A program made the position numbers and the translations under genes. Below, in pieces: positions 18,557 to 26,424 of a DNA stretch of 64,000 nt. How positions within the stretch are numbered: the first letter of the stretch is position 1; each line of letters opens with the position of its first letter. Under the pieces are notes generated by a model, which saw only the letters and a list, made by a program, of their open reading frames with translations, was not told where the DNA came from and made no database searches. Source of the DNA: Sulfitobacter sp. S223 (GTDB lineage Bacteria; Pseudomonadota; Alphaproteobacteria; Rhodobacterales; Rhodobacteraceae); contig NZ_CP083560.1 in assembly GCF_025143825.1 (NCBI RefSeq), forward strand, positions 2,976,001 to 3,040,000. The letters run 5' to 3'.

Positions 18557-19312
18557 ATGCTCGAACTTAATTTATGGTTTTTCGCGGTTGCCGGACCGGC
18601 GGTTTTGTTTGCAGGCATCTCTAAGGGTGGCTTCGGATCAGGTGCAGCCTTCGCCTCTGCTTCGGTTCTGGCTCTGGTCGTCGATCCTGGATGGGCGCTT
18701 GGCGTTATGTTGCCGCTGCTGATGCTGATCGATTTGGCATCGCTGAAACCCTACTGGGGACGCTGGCATCTGCGAGAGGCGCTTCTGGTTATTGCAGGCG
18801 CATTGCCCGGTGTGGCGCTGGGCGCTGCGCTCTACCATGTTGCATCTCCGGATTTCTTGCGACTGCTTATTGGCTTGGTGTCCGTGGGATTCGTTGCTTG
18901 GCAAATCAGCTTGAAGCGAGGCTGGTTGCGGATCGGCGGAAAACCGATGCCAGACGGAGCCGGTCTATTGGCAGGGATTGCCGTTGGTTTCACAAGCTTC
19001 GTTAGCCACGCAGGCGGCCCGCCCGCCGCTGTGTTTTTGCTCTCACGCAATCTTGGCAAGACGGGTTATCAGGCGACCTCTGTCCTGATCTTCTGGGCTG
19101 TGAATATCGCCAAATTTATTCCCTACGCATTTTTGGGCATGTTTACCTTGGAAACCGCGACGGCCAATTTGGTCCTTTCGCCGTTCGCCCTGGCTGGTGC
19201 GTGGATTGGCGTGCGCGCGCACCGGGCCGTACCGGAACGCGCTTTTTTCGCCCTTACCTATGTATTGTTGACCGTTACAGGCGTTAAATTGATCTGGGAT
19301 GGCTTAACCTGA
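18557..19312 (+). CDS. sulfite exporter TauE/SafE family membrane protein
   Basis: 251-residue multi-pass membrane protein with about seven to eight hydrophobic segments. The N-terminal pattern GPAVLFAGISKGGFGSGAAF and the second-half SFVSHAGGPPAAVFLLSRNL are the two family repeats of TauE/SafE proteins, implicated in export of sulfite, sulfoacetate or related anions. The substrate of this copy is unknown. ATG 18557 follows AAGAGGCGCAT. It stands alone, convergent with the next gene (2 bp between stop codons). Confidence 0.85.
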   Translation: MLELNLWFFAVAGPAVLFAGISKGGFGSGAAFASASVLALVVDPGWALGVMLPLLMLIDLASLKPYWGRWHLREALLVIAGALPGVALGAALYHVASPDFLRLLIGLVSVGFVAWQISLKRGWLRIGGKPMPDGAGLLAGIAVGFTSFVSHAGGPPAAVFLLSRNLGKTGYQATSVLIFWAVNIAKFIPYAFLGMFTLETATANLVLSPFALAGAWIGVRAHRAVPERAFFALTYVLLTVTGVKLIWDGLT

Positions 19313-19314
19313 GA

Positions 19315-19647
19315 TTACGCGTCACTGCCTTTCGCGGGCAGCGCCTCTGCCACCTGCTCAAAGGACTGACCAGACGCCACAAGGCAGCTTACACCACTTG
19401 GCATGGTGACAAGGATCGTCCAGCTTCCTGTGTCGTCGCTCGCAAATACCTCGACCATGGCATTGTTTGAGCCGATACCCACAGATTGCCGCGTTTCGCC
19501 GTATCCCTCGGCGAGCCGCTGCACAACTGCGTCACGGGGCCCGCAATTTGCGCGTGATTGCGCATAAGCCGCTGAGGTTGAAATAATATACAGCGTCGCT
19601 GCAGCTGTCAGCGCAGCAAGGTGAAGAATCTTTGCAGTCCGTGTCAT
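19315..19647 (-). CDS. small exported protein, unknown function
   Basis: 110 residues. A long signal peptide (MTRTAKILHLAALTAAATLY... ending SAAYAQ) precedes a compact domain with the pattern CGPRDAVVQRLAEGYGE and a second Cys in SGVSCLVASG, plausibly a disulfide. The start at 19647 opens with the signal peptide; the upstream extension is not protein-like. AAGGGC lies upstream. Similar small periplasmic proteins are common in Rhodobacteraceae, but I cannot name a function. It converges with the TauE gene and diverges from mcl2. Confidence 0.7.
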   Translation of the reverse strand: MTRTAKILHLAALTAAATLYIISTSAAYAQSRANCGPRDAVVQRLAEGYGETRQSVGIGSNNAMVEVFASDDTGSWTILVTMPSGVSCLVASGQSFEQVAEALPAKGSDA

Positions 19648-19943
19648 AGCAGTGCCCTTCCAGTGATGGGGAAGCGTGAAAGCAAGCGACAGCCCCCCGG
19701 TTGATCCGTTCCGTTGCACATTATTCATCTCATGCCGGACGGCCCCGATGGCGGCCCTTACGATGCTTTGGCAACACACCAAACCTGCCCCGCCTAGATT
19801 GAAAACAAGGTTAACACCGCGTCCGCACACCGTTGCACAACGGTTTCTTGCTGCGGTGCGGCACGTTTGGGCTTGAAGTTTATCGCCAAAAATGCCCCTC
19901 TGCGCGCAACATTATTACGTCACACACCTCCAAGGAGCCCGTC

Positions 19944-20801
19944 ATGCCTTCAATTTCCCGTCCCCTGCGTTCCGTGCTGTATATCCCCGGCTCCAAGCCG
20001 CGCGCGCTGGACAAAGCACGCGGCCTACCAGCCGATGCCATTATCTTTGATCTCGAAGATGCTGTGATCCCCGAAGAGAAGGTAGCGGCCCGCGCGACTT
20101 TGGCCGAAGCGCTGGCAACAGGCGGCTATGGCAGCCGTATGAAGATCATCCGCATCAACGGGCTGGACACCGAATGGGGCGCCGATGACGCCAAGGCCGC
20201 TGCTGAAATGGGTGCTGATGCGATTCTGCTGCCCAAGGTGAATACCCCTGCTGATCTGGACGCACTTGCAGCCATTACCGGTGATGTCCCTCTTTGGGCG
20301 ATGATGGAAACGCCTATTGGCATGTTGGGCGCCGCTGCAATTGCCGCTCATCCCAAGCTGCAAGGCATGGTGATGGGCACCAATGATCTGGCAAAAGATC
20401 TACAAACCCGCTTTCGCGCAGATCGCCTGCCGCTGTTGACGGGTCTTGGACTGTGCGTGCTGGCTGGCAAAGCGCATGGCGTGGCGCTGATTGACGGCGT
20501 TTATAACGCTTTTAAGGATGACGACGGGCTGCGCGTTGAATGTGATCAGGGCCGCGATATGGGTTTTGACGGCAAAACGCTAATCCACCCTGCTCAACTG
20601 GATGTGGCGAATGACGCATTCTCTCCTTCTGATGCGGAGGTAGAGTTGGCGCAGCGCCAGATCGCCGCATTCGAGGAATGCGAGGCCACCGGACAGGGTG
20701 TTGCAGTAGTTGACGGTAAGATCGTCGAGAATCTACATGTTGCTACTGCACGCGAAACACTGGCAAAGGTTGAGGCCATAGCAGCCCTCAACGCGGAGTA
20801 A
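19944..20801 (+). CDS. mcl2: (3S)-malyl-CoA thioesterase / HpcH-HpaI family CoA ester lyase
   Basis: 285-residue member of the CitE-like branch of the HpcH/HpaI aldolase family. Motifs: RSVLYIPGSKPRALDKARG at the N-terminus, IIFDLEDAV with the metal-ligand acidic residues, and IDGVYNAFKDDDGL. In the ethylmalonyl-CoA pathway this type hydrolyses (3S)-malyl-CoA to malate and CoA. The adjacent mch gene supports this over a citrate-lyase or L-malyl-CoA lyase role, though lyase and thioesterase cannot be separated with certainty from sequence. ATG 19944 follows AAGGAGCCCGTC. First gene of a four-gene run with nnrU-like, DUF1737 and mch. Confidence 0.82.
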   Translation: MPSISRPLRSVLYIPGSKPRALDKARGLPADAIIFDLEDAVIPEEKVAARATLAEALATGGYGSRMKIIRINGLDTEWGADDAKAAAEMGADAILLPKVNTPADLDALAAITGDVPLWAMMETPIGMLGAAAIAAHPKLQGMVMGTNDLAKDLQTRFRADRLPLLTGLGLCVLAGKAHGVALIDGVYNAFKDDDGLRVECDQGRDMGFDGKTLIHPAQLDVANDAFSPSDAEVELAQRQIAAFEECEATGQGVAVVDGKIVENLHVATARETLAKVEAIAALNAE

Positions 20802-20807
20802 CTACTC

Positions 20808-21362
20808 ATGACCCTTTTGATCCTTGGACTGATCCTGTGGAGTGGTTCACACTACTTCAAACGCCTGATGCCAGCCCAGCGCAGCGCGATGGGAGAACGC
20901 GGCAAAGGGGTCGTGACTTTGGGTATCGTTGCGGGGCTGATCCTGATGATTATCGGTTACCGGATGGCCGCGTTCATTCCGGTCTGGAACCCGCCTGCGT
21001 TTTTCACAGGCATCAATAATCTTAGTATGTTGCTGGCCTTTTGGGTCTTCGGGTCTAGCGCTGCAAAGGGCGCCAAAGCATGGCCTGCCTACAAATTGCG
21101 CCACCCGCAGTTAACCGCGGTCAAGATCTGGGCCGCCGCGCACCTGCTGGTGAATGGGGATCTTGCATCGATCATCCTTTTTGGCGGCATGCTGGCTTGG
21201 GCTGTAGGCTCAGTCATCATGATCAATCGCGCAGAGCCTGACTGGACCGCACCTGCCCCTGCGGGTCGCGCGACCTATATCCGCCTTGCTGTAATTTCGC
21301 TGGTCCTTTTCAGCATCACGGTCGGCATCCACATCGCCCTTGGCGTCAATCCATTCTCCTGA
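20808..21362 (+). CDS. NnrU family membrane protein
   Basis: 184-residue integral membrane protein with about five helices. Family pattern: an N-terminal LILGLILWSGSHYFKRLMP and later KIWAAAHLLVNGDLASIILFGG. NnrU was first linked to nitric oxide reductase expression in denitrifiers and is related to isoprenoid-isomerase-like membrane proteins. Here it is 6 bp behind mcl2 and in front of a DUF1737 gene and mch, with no denitrification gene in the window, so its role is open. Confidence 0.82.
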   Translation: MTLLILGLILWSGSHYFKRLMPAQRSAMGERGKGVVTLGIVAGLILMIIGYRMAAFIPVWNPPAFFTGINNLSMLLAFWVFGSSAAKGAKAWPAYKLRHPQLTAVKIWAAAHLLVNGDLASIILFGGMLAWAVGSVIMINRAEPDWTAPAPAGRATYIRLAVISLVLFSITVGIHIALGVNPFS

Positions 21363-21378
21363 ACGTAACGGAGCACTC

Positions 21379-21582
21379 ATGAAACTCTATCGTTTCCTGT
21401 CGGAGGAAGACACCTCCGCCTTTTGCCACAAAGTCACCGACGCTCTGAATAAGGGATGGGAGCTTTATGGCTCTCCGACCCAGACATGGGACCATGCCGC
21501 AGGCGTAATGCGCTGCGGCCAGTCTGTCGTCAAAGAAGTCGAAGGAACATACACCCCCGAGACAAAGCTGGGAGCGCACTGA
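21379..21582 (+). CDS. DUF1737 small protein
   Basis: 67 residues: MKLYRFLSEEDTSAFCHKV, then LNKGWELYGSPTQTWD, the DUF1737 signature. It is cytoplasmic with no membrane segment. ATG 21379 is preceded by CGGAGC. It lies 16 bp after the nnrU-like gene, with its stop one base before the mch start, so it is translated as part of the mch operon. Function unknown. Confidence 0.8.
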   Translation: MKLYRFLSEEDTSAFCHKVTDALNKGWELYGSPTQTWDHAAGVMRCGQSVVKEVEGTYTPETKLGAH

Positions 21583-21583
21583 A

Positions 21584-22618
21584 ATGGCCACCAAAACGAA
21601 CGCAGGCAACTTCTTTGAGGATTACAGCGTAGGGCAGATCCTTACCCATGCGGTGCCACGCACCGTAAAGATGGGTGAACGGGCGCTGTATCACGCGCTC
21701 TACCCTGCACGCCATGCACTCTATTCTTCCGACCAATTTGCGCAGGACTGCGGCCTACCCTTTAGCCCACTGGATGATATGATCGCCTTCCATGTGGTGT
21801 TCGGCAAAACCGTGCCGGACGTTTCATTGAACGCGGTGGCCAATCTGGGCTATGCGCAGGGGCGTTGGCTGCTGCCTGTCTGGCCCGGTGACACATTGCG
21901 CAGCCAATCCGAAGTGATCGGCTTGAAGCAGAACTCGAACGGCAAAACCGGTGTGGTTTACGTACGCACCACCGGCCTGAACCAACATGACGAGGCGGTC
22001 CTTGAATATGTCCGCTGGGTCATGGTGCGCAAACGAGATGTGGATGCACCTGCGCCGGACACTGTTGTTCCTGATCTGCCCAAAGCGATTGACCCTGCAG
22101 ATTTGGTGATCCCGAAGGGCCTCGACTTTACCGGCTACAACTTCGATCTGGCAGGTGAGCCGCACCGCTGGGGCGATTATGCAATTGGCGAAAAGATCGA
22201 CCATGTGGATGGTGTTACGATCGAAGAAGCCGAGCATATGATGGCCACGCGCCTTTGGCAAAACACGGCCAAGGTGCACTTTGATACCTCTGCCCGTCCA
22301 GATGGCAGCCGCCTGATTTACGGCGGCCATGTGATTTCTATGGCTCGGGCGCTTTCGTTTAATGGTCTGGCAAATGCACAGATGGTTGTCGGCCTGAACG
22401 GCGGCGCCCACGCGAACCCCTGTCTTGCGGGCGATACCATCCGTGCATGGACCGAGGTGTTGGATAAGGCGGAGACAGCAGCACCGGGCGTGGGCGCAAT
22501 CCGCCTTCGCCTTGTGGCAACGAAAGGCGGCCAGCCGTTTGAATTGCGCGGCGAGGATGGAAAGTACCTTCCGTCGGTATTGCTGGATCTCGACTACTGG
22601 GCGTTGATCCCCACTTAA
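21584..22618 (+). CDS. mch: mesaconyl-CoA hydratase (beta-methylmalyl-CoA dehydratase)
   Basis: 344-residue MaoC-like double-hotdog enzyme that hydrates mesaconyl-C1-CoA to beta-methylmalyl-CoA in the ethylmalonyl-CoA pathway. N-terminus FFEDYSVGQILTHAVPRTV; the second half has GEKIDHVDGVTIEEAEHMMATRLWQNTAKVHF split over the hydratase region, followed by LIYGGHVISMARALSFNG. Length matches known Mch. Operon context with mcl2, and ccr and ecm in the same window, supports the assignment over generic MaoC dehydratase. Confidence 0.88.
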   Translation: MATKTNAGNFFEDYSVGQILTHAVPRTVKMGERALYHALYPARHALYSSDQFAQDCGLPFSPLDDMIAFHVVFGKTVPDVSLNAVANLGYAQGRWLLPVWPGDTLRSQSEVIGLKQNSNGKTGVVYVRTTGLNQHDEAVLEYVRWVMVRKRDVDAPAPDTVVPDLPKAIDPADLVIPKGLDFTGYNFDLAGEPHRWGDYAIGEKIDHVDGVTIEEAEHMMATRLWQNTAKVHFDTSARPDGSRLIYGGHVISMARALSFNGLANAQMVVGLNGGAHANPCLAGDTIRAWTEVLDKAETAAPGVGAIRLRLVATKGGQPFELRGEDGKYLPSVLLDLDYWALIPT

Positions 22619-22629
22619 GACTCCTGTTT

Positions 22630-22667
22630 ACCCTCTCCGCCGGAAGCACGATTTCAGCGGGGAGGGT
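22630..22667 (+). terminator. hairpin after mch
   Basis: ACCCTCTCCGC (22630-22640) and GCGGGGAGGGT (22657-22667) form an 11-bp stem with one G-T wobble, starting 11 bp after the mch stop. No long T-tract follows. Confidence 0.55.
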
Positions 22668-22840
22668 CACATTTCCATGGATTGCAGTGGCCCGAATCCC
22701 GCAATCACACCAGCGAACATCTGGCGCGAAGAGCGGTCAAATTTACTTTTCCGGTGAATTTGAGACATATTCGCAAAATCTATACCCTCCGCCAACGCGT
22801 TTTCTTTCTATACCAGACTGATTCTCCATCTCACGACCAA

Positions 22841-22879
22841 ATTTGTGATCACAGGTTTTTGACGTGTGATCACAAATGT
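22841..22879 (+). promoter_or_regulatory. tandem TGTGATCACA operators upstream of sucC
   Basis: Two perfect palindromes TGTGATCACA at 22845-22854 and 22866-22875, 21 bp apart, extended to TTTGTGATCACA on the left copy and TGTGATCACAAA on the right copy. They lie 111-141 bp upstream of sucC. The same paired motif precedes sdhC, so sucC and sdhC operons likely share a regulator. Confidence 0.72.
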
Positions 22880-22985
22880 CGCTTTTTGGTAGATTTAACA
22901 TTCCACCTGCGAAATGCTGTTCAGGAAAAGTTACGTATATCGCGTATACATCGCTTAATCAGAACCAAAGACGGGACCGTCTCTT

Positions 22986-24179
22986 ATGAACATCCATGAA
23001 TACCAGGCCAAAGCCCTCCTGCGCAGCTACGGGGCACCAGTCTCCGACGGGCGCGTTGTCCTTAAAGCTGAAGATGCAAAAAACGCCGCTGGCGAACTTG
23101 ATGGCCCGCTGTGGGTAGTCAAGGCACAGATCCACGCTGGCGGACGCGGCAAAGGTAAATTCAAGGAAGCAGACGCAGGCGAAGCCGGCGGTGTGCGCCT
23201 GACAAAATCCGTGGCCGAAGCTGCCGAGGAAGCGAAGAAGATGCTGGGCCGCACATTGGTCACGCATCAGACTGGCCCTGCCGGCAAACAAGTCAATCGT
23301 ATCTACATCGAAGACGGCTCCGGCATCGAGACCGAGCTTTACCTCGCGCTGCTGGTTGACCGCGAAACATCGCGCGTTGGCTTTGTCTGCTCCACTGAGG
23401 GCGGCATGGACATCGAAGAGGTTGCCGAAAACACACCTGAAAAGATCATCAACTTTTCGGTTGATCCTGCGACAGGCTTCCAAGCGTTCCACGGTCGCCG
23501 CGTTGCATTCGCGTTGGGTCTGGAAGGCAAGGCAGTCAAACAATGCGTTGGACTGATGGGCCTGCTCTATAAAGCATTCGTTGAAAAAGACATGGAAATG
23601 CTTGAGATCAACCCGCTGATCGTCACCGACAGCGGCGATCTGAAGGTGCTTGACGCAAAGGTATCATTTGACGGCAATGCGATGTATCGCCAGCCCGACA
23701 TTGCAGAACTGCGCGACACCACCGAAGAAGACCCAAAAGAGCTTGAGGCCTCAAAATATGACCTCAACTACATCGCGCTGGATGGCGAAATTGGCTGCAT
23801 GGTGAACGGTGCGGGCCTTGCCATGGCGACGATGGACATCATCAAGCTTTACGGTGCCGAGCCAGCCAACTTCCTTGATGTGGGTGGCGGCGCAACAAAA
23901 GAGAAAGTGACCGAAGCGTTCAAGATCATCACTTCGGACCCACAGGTTAAAGGTATCCTCGTGAACATCTTCGGTGGCATCATGCGCTGTGACGTCATCG
24001 CAGAAGGTGTTGTGGCTGCGGTTAAAGAGGTCGGCCTGAAAGTTCCACTGGTTGTGCGCCTTGAAGGTACCAATGTTGAAGAAGGTAAAGCCATCATCAA
24101 CAATTCCGGCCTTGATGTGATCGCAGCGGATAACCTGAAAGACGGCGCACAGAAGATCGTGAAAGCGGTCAAAGGCTGA
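22986..24179 (+). CDS. sucC: succinyl-CoA synthetase beta subunit
   Basis: ADP-forming subunit of the TCA enzyme converting succinyl-CoA to succinate with nucleotide triphosphate formation. 397 residues with an N-terminal ATP-grasp domain beginning [29 protein letters not shown] in the nucleotide site, and a C-terminal CoA-ligase domain with [13 protein letters not shown] and [11 protein letters not shown]. First gene of the suc operon. A membrane protein gene lies between it and its partner sucD. Confidence 0.97.
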   Translation: MNIHEYQAKALLRSYGAPVSDGRVVLKAEDAKNAAGELDGPLWVVKAQIHAGGRGKGKFKEADAGEAGGVRLTKSVAEAAEEAKKMLGRTLVTHQTGPAGKQVNRIYIEDGSGIETELYLALLVDRETSRVGFVCSTEGGMDIEEVAENTPEKIINFSVDPATGFQAFHGRRVAFALGLEGKAVKQCVGLMGLLYKAFVEKDMEMLEINPLIVTDSGDLKVLDAKVSFDGNAMYRQPDIAELRDTTEEDPKELEASKYDLNYIALDGEIGCMVNGAGLAMATMDIIKLYGAEPANFLDVGGGATKEKVTEAFKIITSDPQVKGILVNIFGGIMRCDVIAEGVVAAVKEVGLKVPLVVRLEGTNVEEGKAIINNSGLDVIAADNLKDGAQKIVKAVKG

Positions 24180-24222
24180 TTGTCATGTTGTCGGCTCGCA
24201 TATCTGACGCGGCAAAGCTGGA

Positions 24223-24262
24223 CATCCCTTCGGGGATGGCCAGTGCGCCTTTTTTGAAAGGC
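24223..24262 (+). other. paired hairpins in the sucC-orf219 spacer
   Basis: CATCCC-TTCG-GGGATG (24223-24238) is a stable-looking hairpin with a UUCG loop. It is followed by GCCTTT and AAAGGC (24247-24262) around a T-run. The second element contains the GAAAGG ribosome-binding site of the next gene. It may reduce transcription or translation past sucC. Confidence 0.35.
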
Positions 24263-24270
24263 ATTCTGAA

Positions 24271-24930
24271 ATGAATGTTGCGGCAGATCATAGCAAGTCT
24301 GGCAGTTGGCTCGTTGCTGGCGGTGTCATTTCTATCATTGTGATGGCATTGGCGGTATTGCTGATGGCGGTCGAGCTTCAGAACAACCTCATCAAGGAAG
24401 GCGATTTCTTCGAAGTCCTTGCTGTTGTCGGGTATGGTTTGTGCATGGCCGCAATGCTCGTCTTTTGGGGCCCAATGTCGTTGCGCTCTCATTGGTACTT
24501 CTACGTTGTCATGGCGCTCTGCGCTGCCCGTGAGCTCGACTTGGACAAGAAGCCGTTTACCGAGGGTTTGTTAAAAGCACGCCAATACACCGGCGACACG
24601 GTTTCAACGCCTGAATTCATGATCTCATTGGCCTTGCTAATTGCAATCGTAACCACCTGCCTGGCTCTAATCAGATTTGAAACCGCAGCGTTTATACGTG
24701 GAATAGCGGCGCGTCGTTCAGCAAGCATTGCAGTTCTTGCGGGTTTGGTTTTTGCCGTTCTAAGCAAGACGATCGACGGGCTTGACCGCAAACTTGAGCC
24801 ATTTGGCGTCTCCTTTTCCAGTGCGACGAACCAGACCTTCTCTGTTCTCGAGGAAGTCGGTGAAATGGGTATCCCCCTGATGTTTGGCATCGCGATTTAT
24901 CTAAGCAGTTCAGCGGGGCGCAGAGCATGA
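24271..24930 (+). CDS. multi-pass membrane protein, unknown function
   Basis: 219 residues with about five or six hydrophobic helices: residues 12-35, 46-70, 76-88, 115-133, 148-165 and 195-212. No known motif recognised. GAAAGG lies 11-16 nt upstream of the ATG. It is inserted between sucC and sucD, with 91 and 79 bp spacers, on the same strand, and probably travels on the suc transcript. There is no signature of a transporter or enzyme, and the AT content is slightly higher than in the suc genes. Confidence 0.6.
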   Translation: MNVAADHSKSGSWLVAGGVISIIVMALAVLLMAVELQNNLIKEGDFFEVLAVVGYGLCMAAMLVFWGPMSLRSHWYFYVVMALCAARELDLDKKPFTEGLLKARQYTGDTVSTPEFMISLALLIAIVTTCLALIRFETAAFIRGIAARRSASIAVLAGLVFAVLSKTIDGLDRKLEPFGVSFSSATNQTFSVLEEVGEMGIPLMFGIAIYLSSSAGRRA

Positions 24931-25009
24931 ATCTCACCTTCGTCCCTCGCCTCCTCACCGCGCCGCAACCGGCGCACACACATACGAATAACGAAAGAAA
25001 GCAAATATA

Positions 25010-25897
25010 ATGGCCGTACTTGTCGACGAAAACACCAAAGTCATCTGCCAAGGCCTTACAGGTTCGCAGGGTACATTCCACACCGAACAGGCGATTGCTT
25101 ACGGTACCAAAATGGTTGGCGGCGTAACACCCGGCAAAGGCGGCCAGACGCATCTGGACCTGCCCGTGTTCAACTCGGTCCACGAAGCACGCCACGTGAC
25201 CGAAGCCAACGCGACAGTGATCTACGTGCCACCGCCCTTCGCAGCGGATTCCATTCTGGAAGCCATCGACGCCGAAATGGAACTGATTGTCTGCATCACC
25301 GAAGGTATTCCTGTTCTGGACATGATGCGCGTCCAGCGCGCGTTGGACGGCTCCAAATCCCGTCTGATCGGCCCCAACTGCCCGGGCGTTATCACACCTG
25401 ATGCCTGCAAAATCGGCATTATGCCCGGCCACATCCACATGCGCGGCTCGTGCGGTGTTGTTTCCCGCTCCGGCACACTGACCTATGAGGCGGTCAAGCA
25501 GACCACTGATCTGGGTCTGGGCCAGTCCTCTGCTGTTGGTATCGGTGGAGACCCGATCAAAGGGTCCGAGCATATCGACATCCTCGAAATGTTCCTTGCA
25601 GATCCGGAAACAACATCGATCATCATGATCGGTGAAATCGGTGGTACAGCCGAAGAAGAAGCCGCACAGTTCCTCGCCGATGAGCGCCGCGCAGGCCGTT
25701 GGAAGCCAACAGCCGGTTTCATCGCAGGCCGCACAGCCCCTCCCGGCCGCCGCATGGGCCACGCAGGCGCGATTGTTGCAGGCGGCAAAGGCGACGCAGA
25801 GTCCAAGATCAACGCCATGCGCGAAGCGGGTATCGTCGTGGCCGATAGCCCTGCAACTTTGGGCGAAGCCGTCCAAGAAGCGACCAATAAAGGCTAA
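25010..25897 (+). CDS. sucD: succinyl-CoA synthetase alpha subunit
   Basis: 295 residues; carries the CoA site and the phosphohistidine of the TCA-cycle enzyme. [16 protein letters not shown] is the N-terminal CoA-binding pattern, [10 protein letters not shown] is the family signature, and [11 protein letters not shown] holds the phosphorylated histidine, about residue 251. A long reading frame on the opposite strand over this gene is a shadow. Confidence 0.97.
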   Translation: MAVLVDENTKVICQGLTGSQGTFHTEQAIAYGTKMVGGVTPGKGGQTHLDLPVFNSVHEARHVTEANATVIYVPPPFAADSILEAIDAEMELIVCITEGIPVLDMMRVQRALDGSKSRLIGPNCPGVITPDACKIGIMPGHIHMRGSCGVVSRSGTLTYEAVKQTTDLGLGQSSAVGIGGDPIKGSEHIDILEMFLADPETTSIIMIGEIGGTAEEEAAQFLADERRAGRWKPTAGFIAGRTAPPGRRMGHAGAIVAGGKGDAESKINAMREAGIVVADSPATLGEAVQEATNKG

Positions 25898-25901
25898 ATG
25901 A

Positions 25902-26414
25902 TTGGGACCTACAGAGGCCATAAAGACAGGGTTCAGGAAATCCGTTCAGTATTCAGGTCGCGCAAAACGGCCTGAATACTGGTGGTTCCTGCCTGTCGGC
26001 CTCGCCGTCCCCCTCAGTTGGCTGTGGCTTTCATCACCATCTGTCTTGAATACATCACTGCTGCTGCGCTTGGTGGGGTTTGTCGCATTTCTCAGCCCGC
26101 TGGTTGCGGTTTCAACACGCAGACTACGAGACAGCGGCGCAAAGGTATCAGGCCTTACGGTTCCAGTTACTTCTTTAATTGGTTTGTGCGTGTCTTTGTA
26201 TCTGCTGACATCTCTAAACAGTTGGGCAAACAACCAATGGTCACAGGGTGCAGATGGTCCTGCCGGTTTCACCGTCATGATCCTTTTTTGGCTTGGCGCA
26301 ATACCCCTATTGCTTTTCAGCCTTCGCAATCTCGTTCTGGGCCTAATGACAGGCTCCGCCCTCTTCTCACAAATGGCTGTGCCTTCTGCCCAGCAGCAAT
26401 CACCGAACCGATGA
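25902..26414 (+). CDS. DUF805 family membrane protein (TTG start)
   Basis: 170-residue inner-membrane protein of the DUF805 family. The diagnostic N-terminus reads AIKTGFRKSVQYSGRAKRPEYWWF, here cited in part, followed by about four membrane helices and the RRLRDSGAK motif between helices 2 and 3. The start is TTG 25902, because the family consensus begins exactly there and AAAGG lies 9 nt upstream across the sucD stop. It starts 4 bp after sucD and ends 10 bp before sucA. The function of DUF805 proteins is unknown; one fused copy per suc operon would be worth comparing across relatives. Confidence 0.75.
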   Translation: MGPTEAIKTGFRKSVQYSGRAKRPEYWWFLPVGLAVPLSWLWLSSPSVLNTSLLLRLVGFVAFLSPLVAVSTRRLRDSGAKVSGLTVPVTSLIGLCVSLYLLTSLNSWANNQWSQGADGPAGFTVMILFWLGAIPLLLFSLRNLVLGLMTGSALFSQMAVPSAQQQSPNR

Positions 26415-26424
26415 GGTCTTCCAA

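Larger units (their letters stand above)
22619..22985. other. mch-sucC intergenic region
   Basis: 367 bp holding the mch terminator at its left end and the tandem sucC operators in its middle (both listed). Between 22880 and 22985 a promoter for sucC must exist, but no clean -35/-10 pair stands out. Confidence 0.6.

Noticed and set aside
24692..25921. A 409-codon open frame on the minus strand across sucD
   Set aside because: It is antisense to the conserved sucD and has a cysteine/histidine-rich composition typical of a shadow frame, with no ribosome-binding site or known family.
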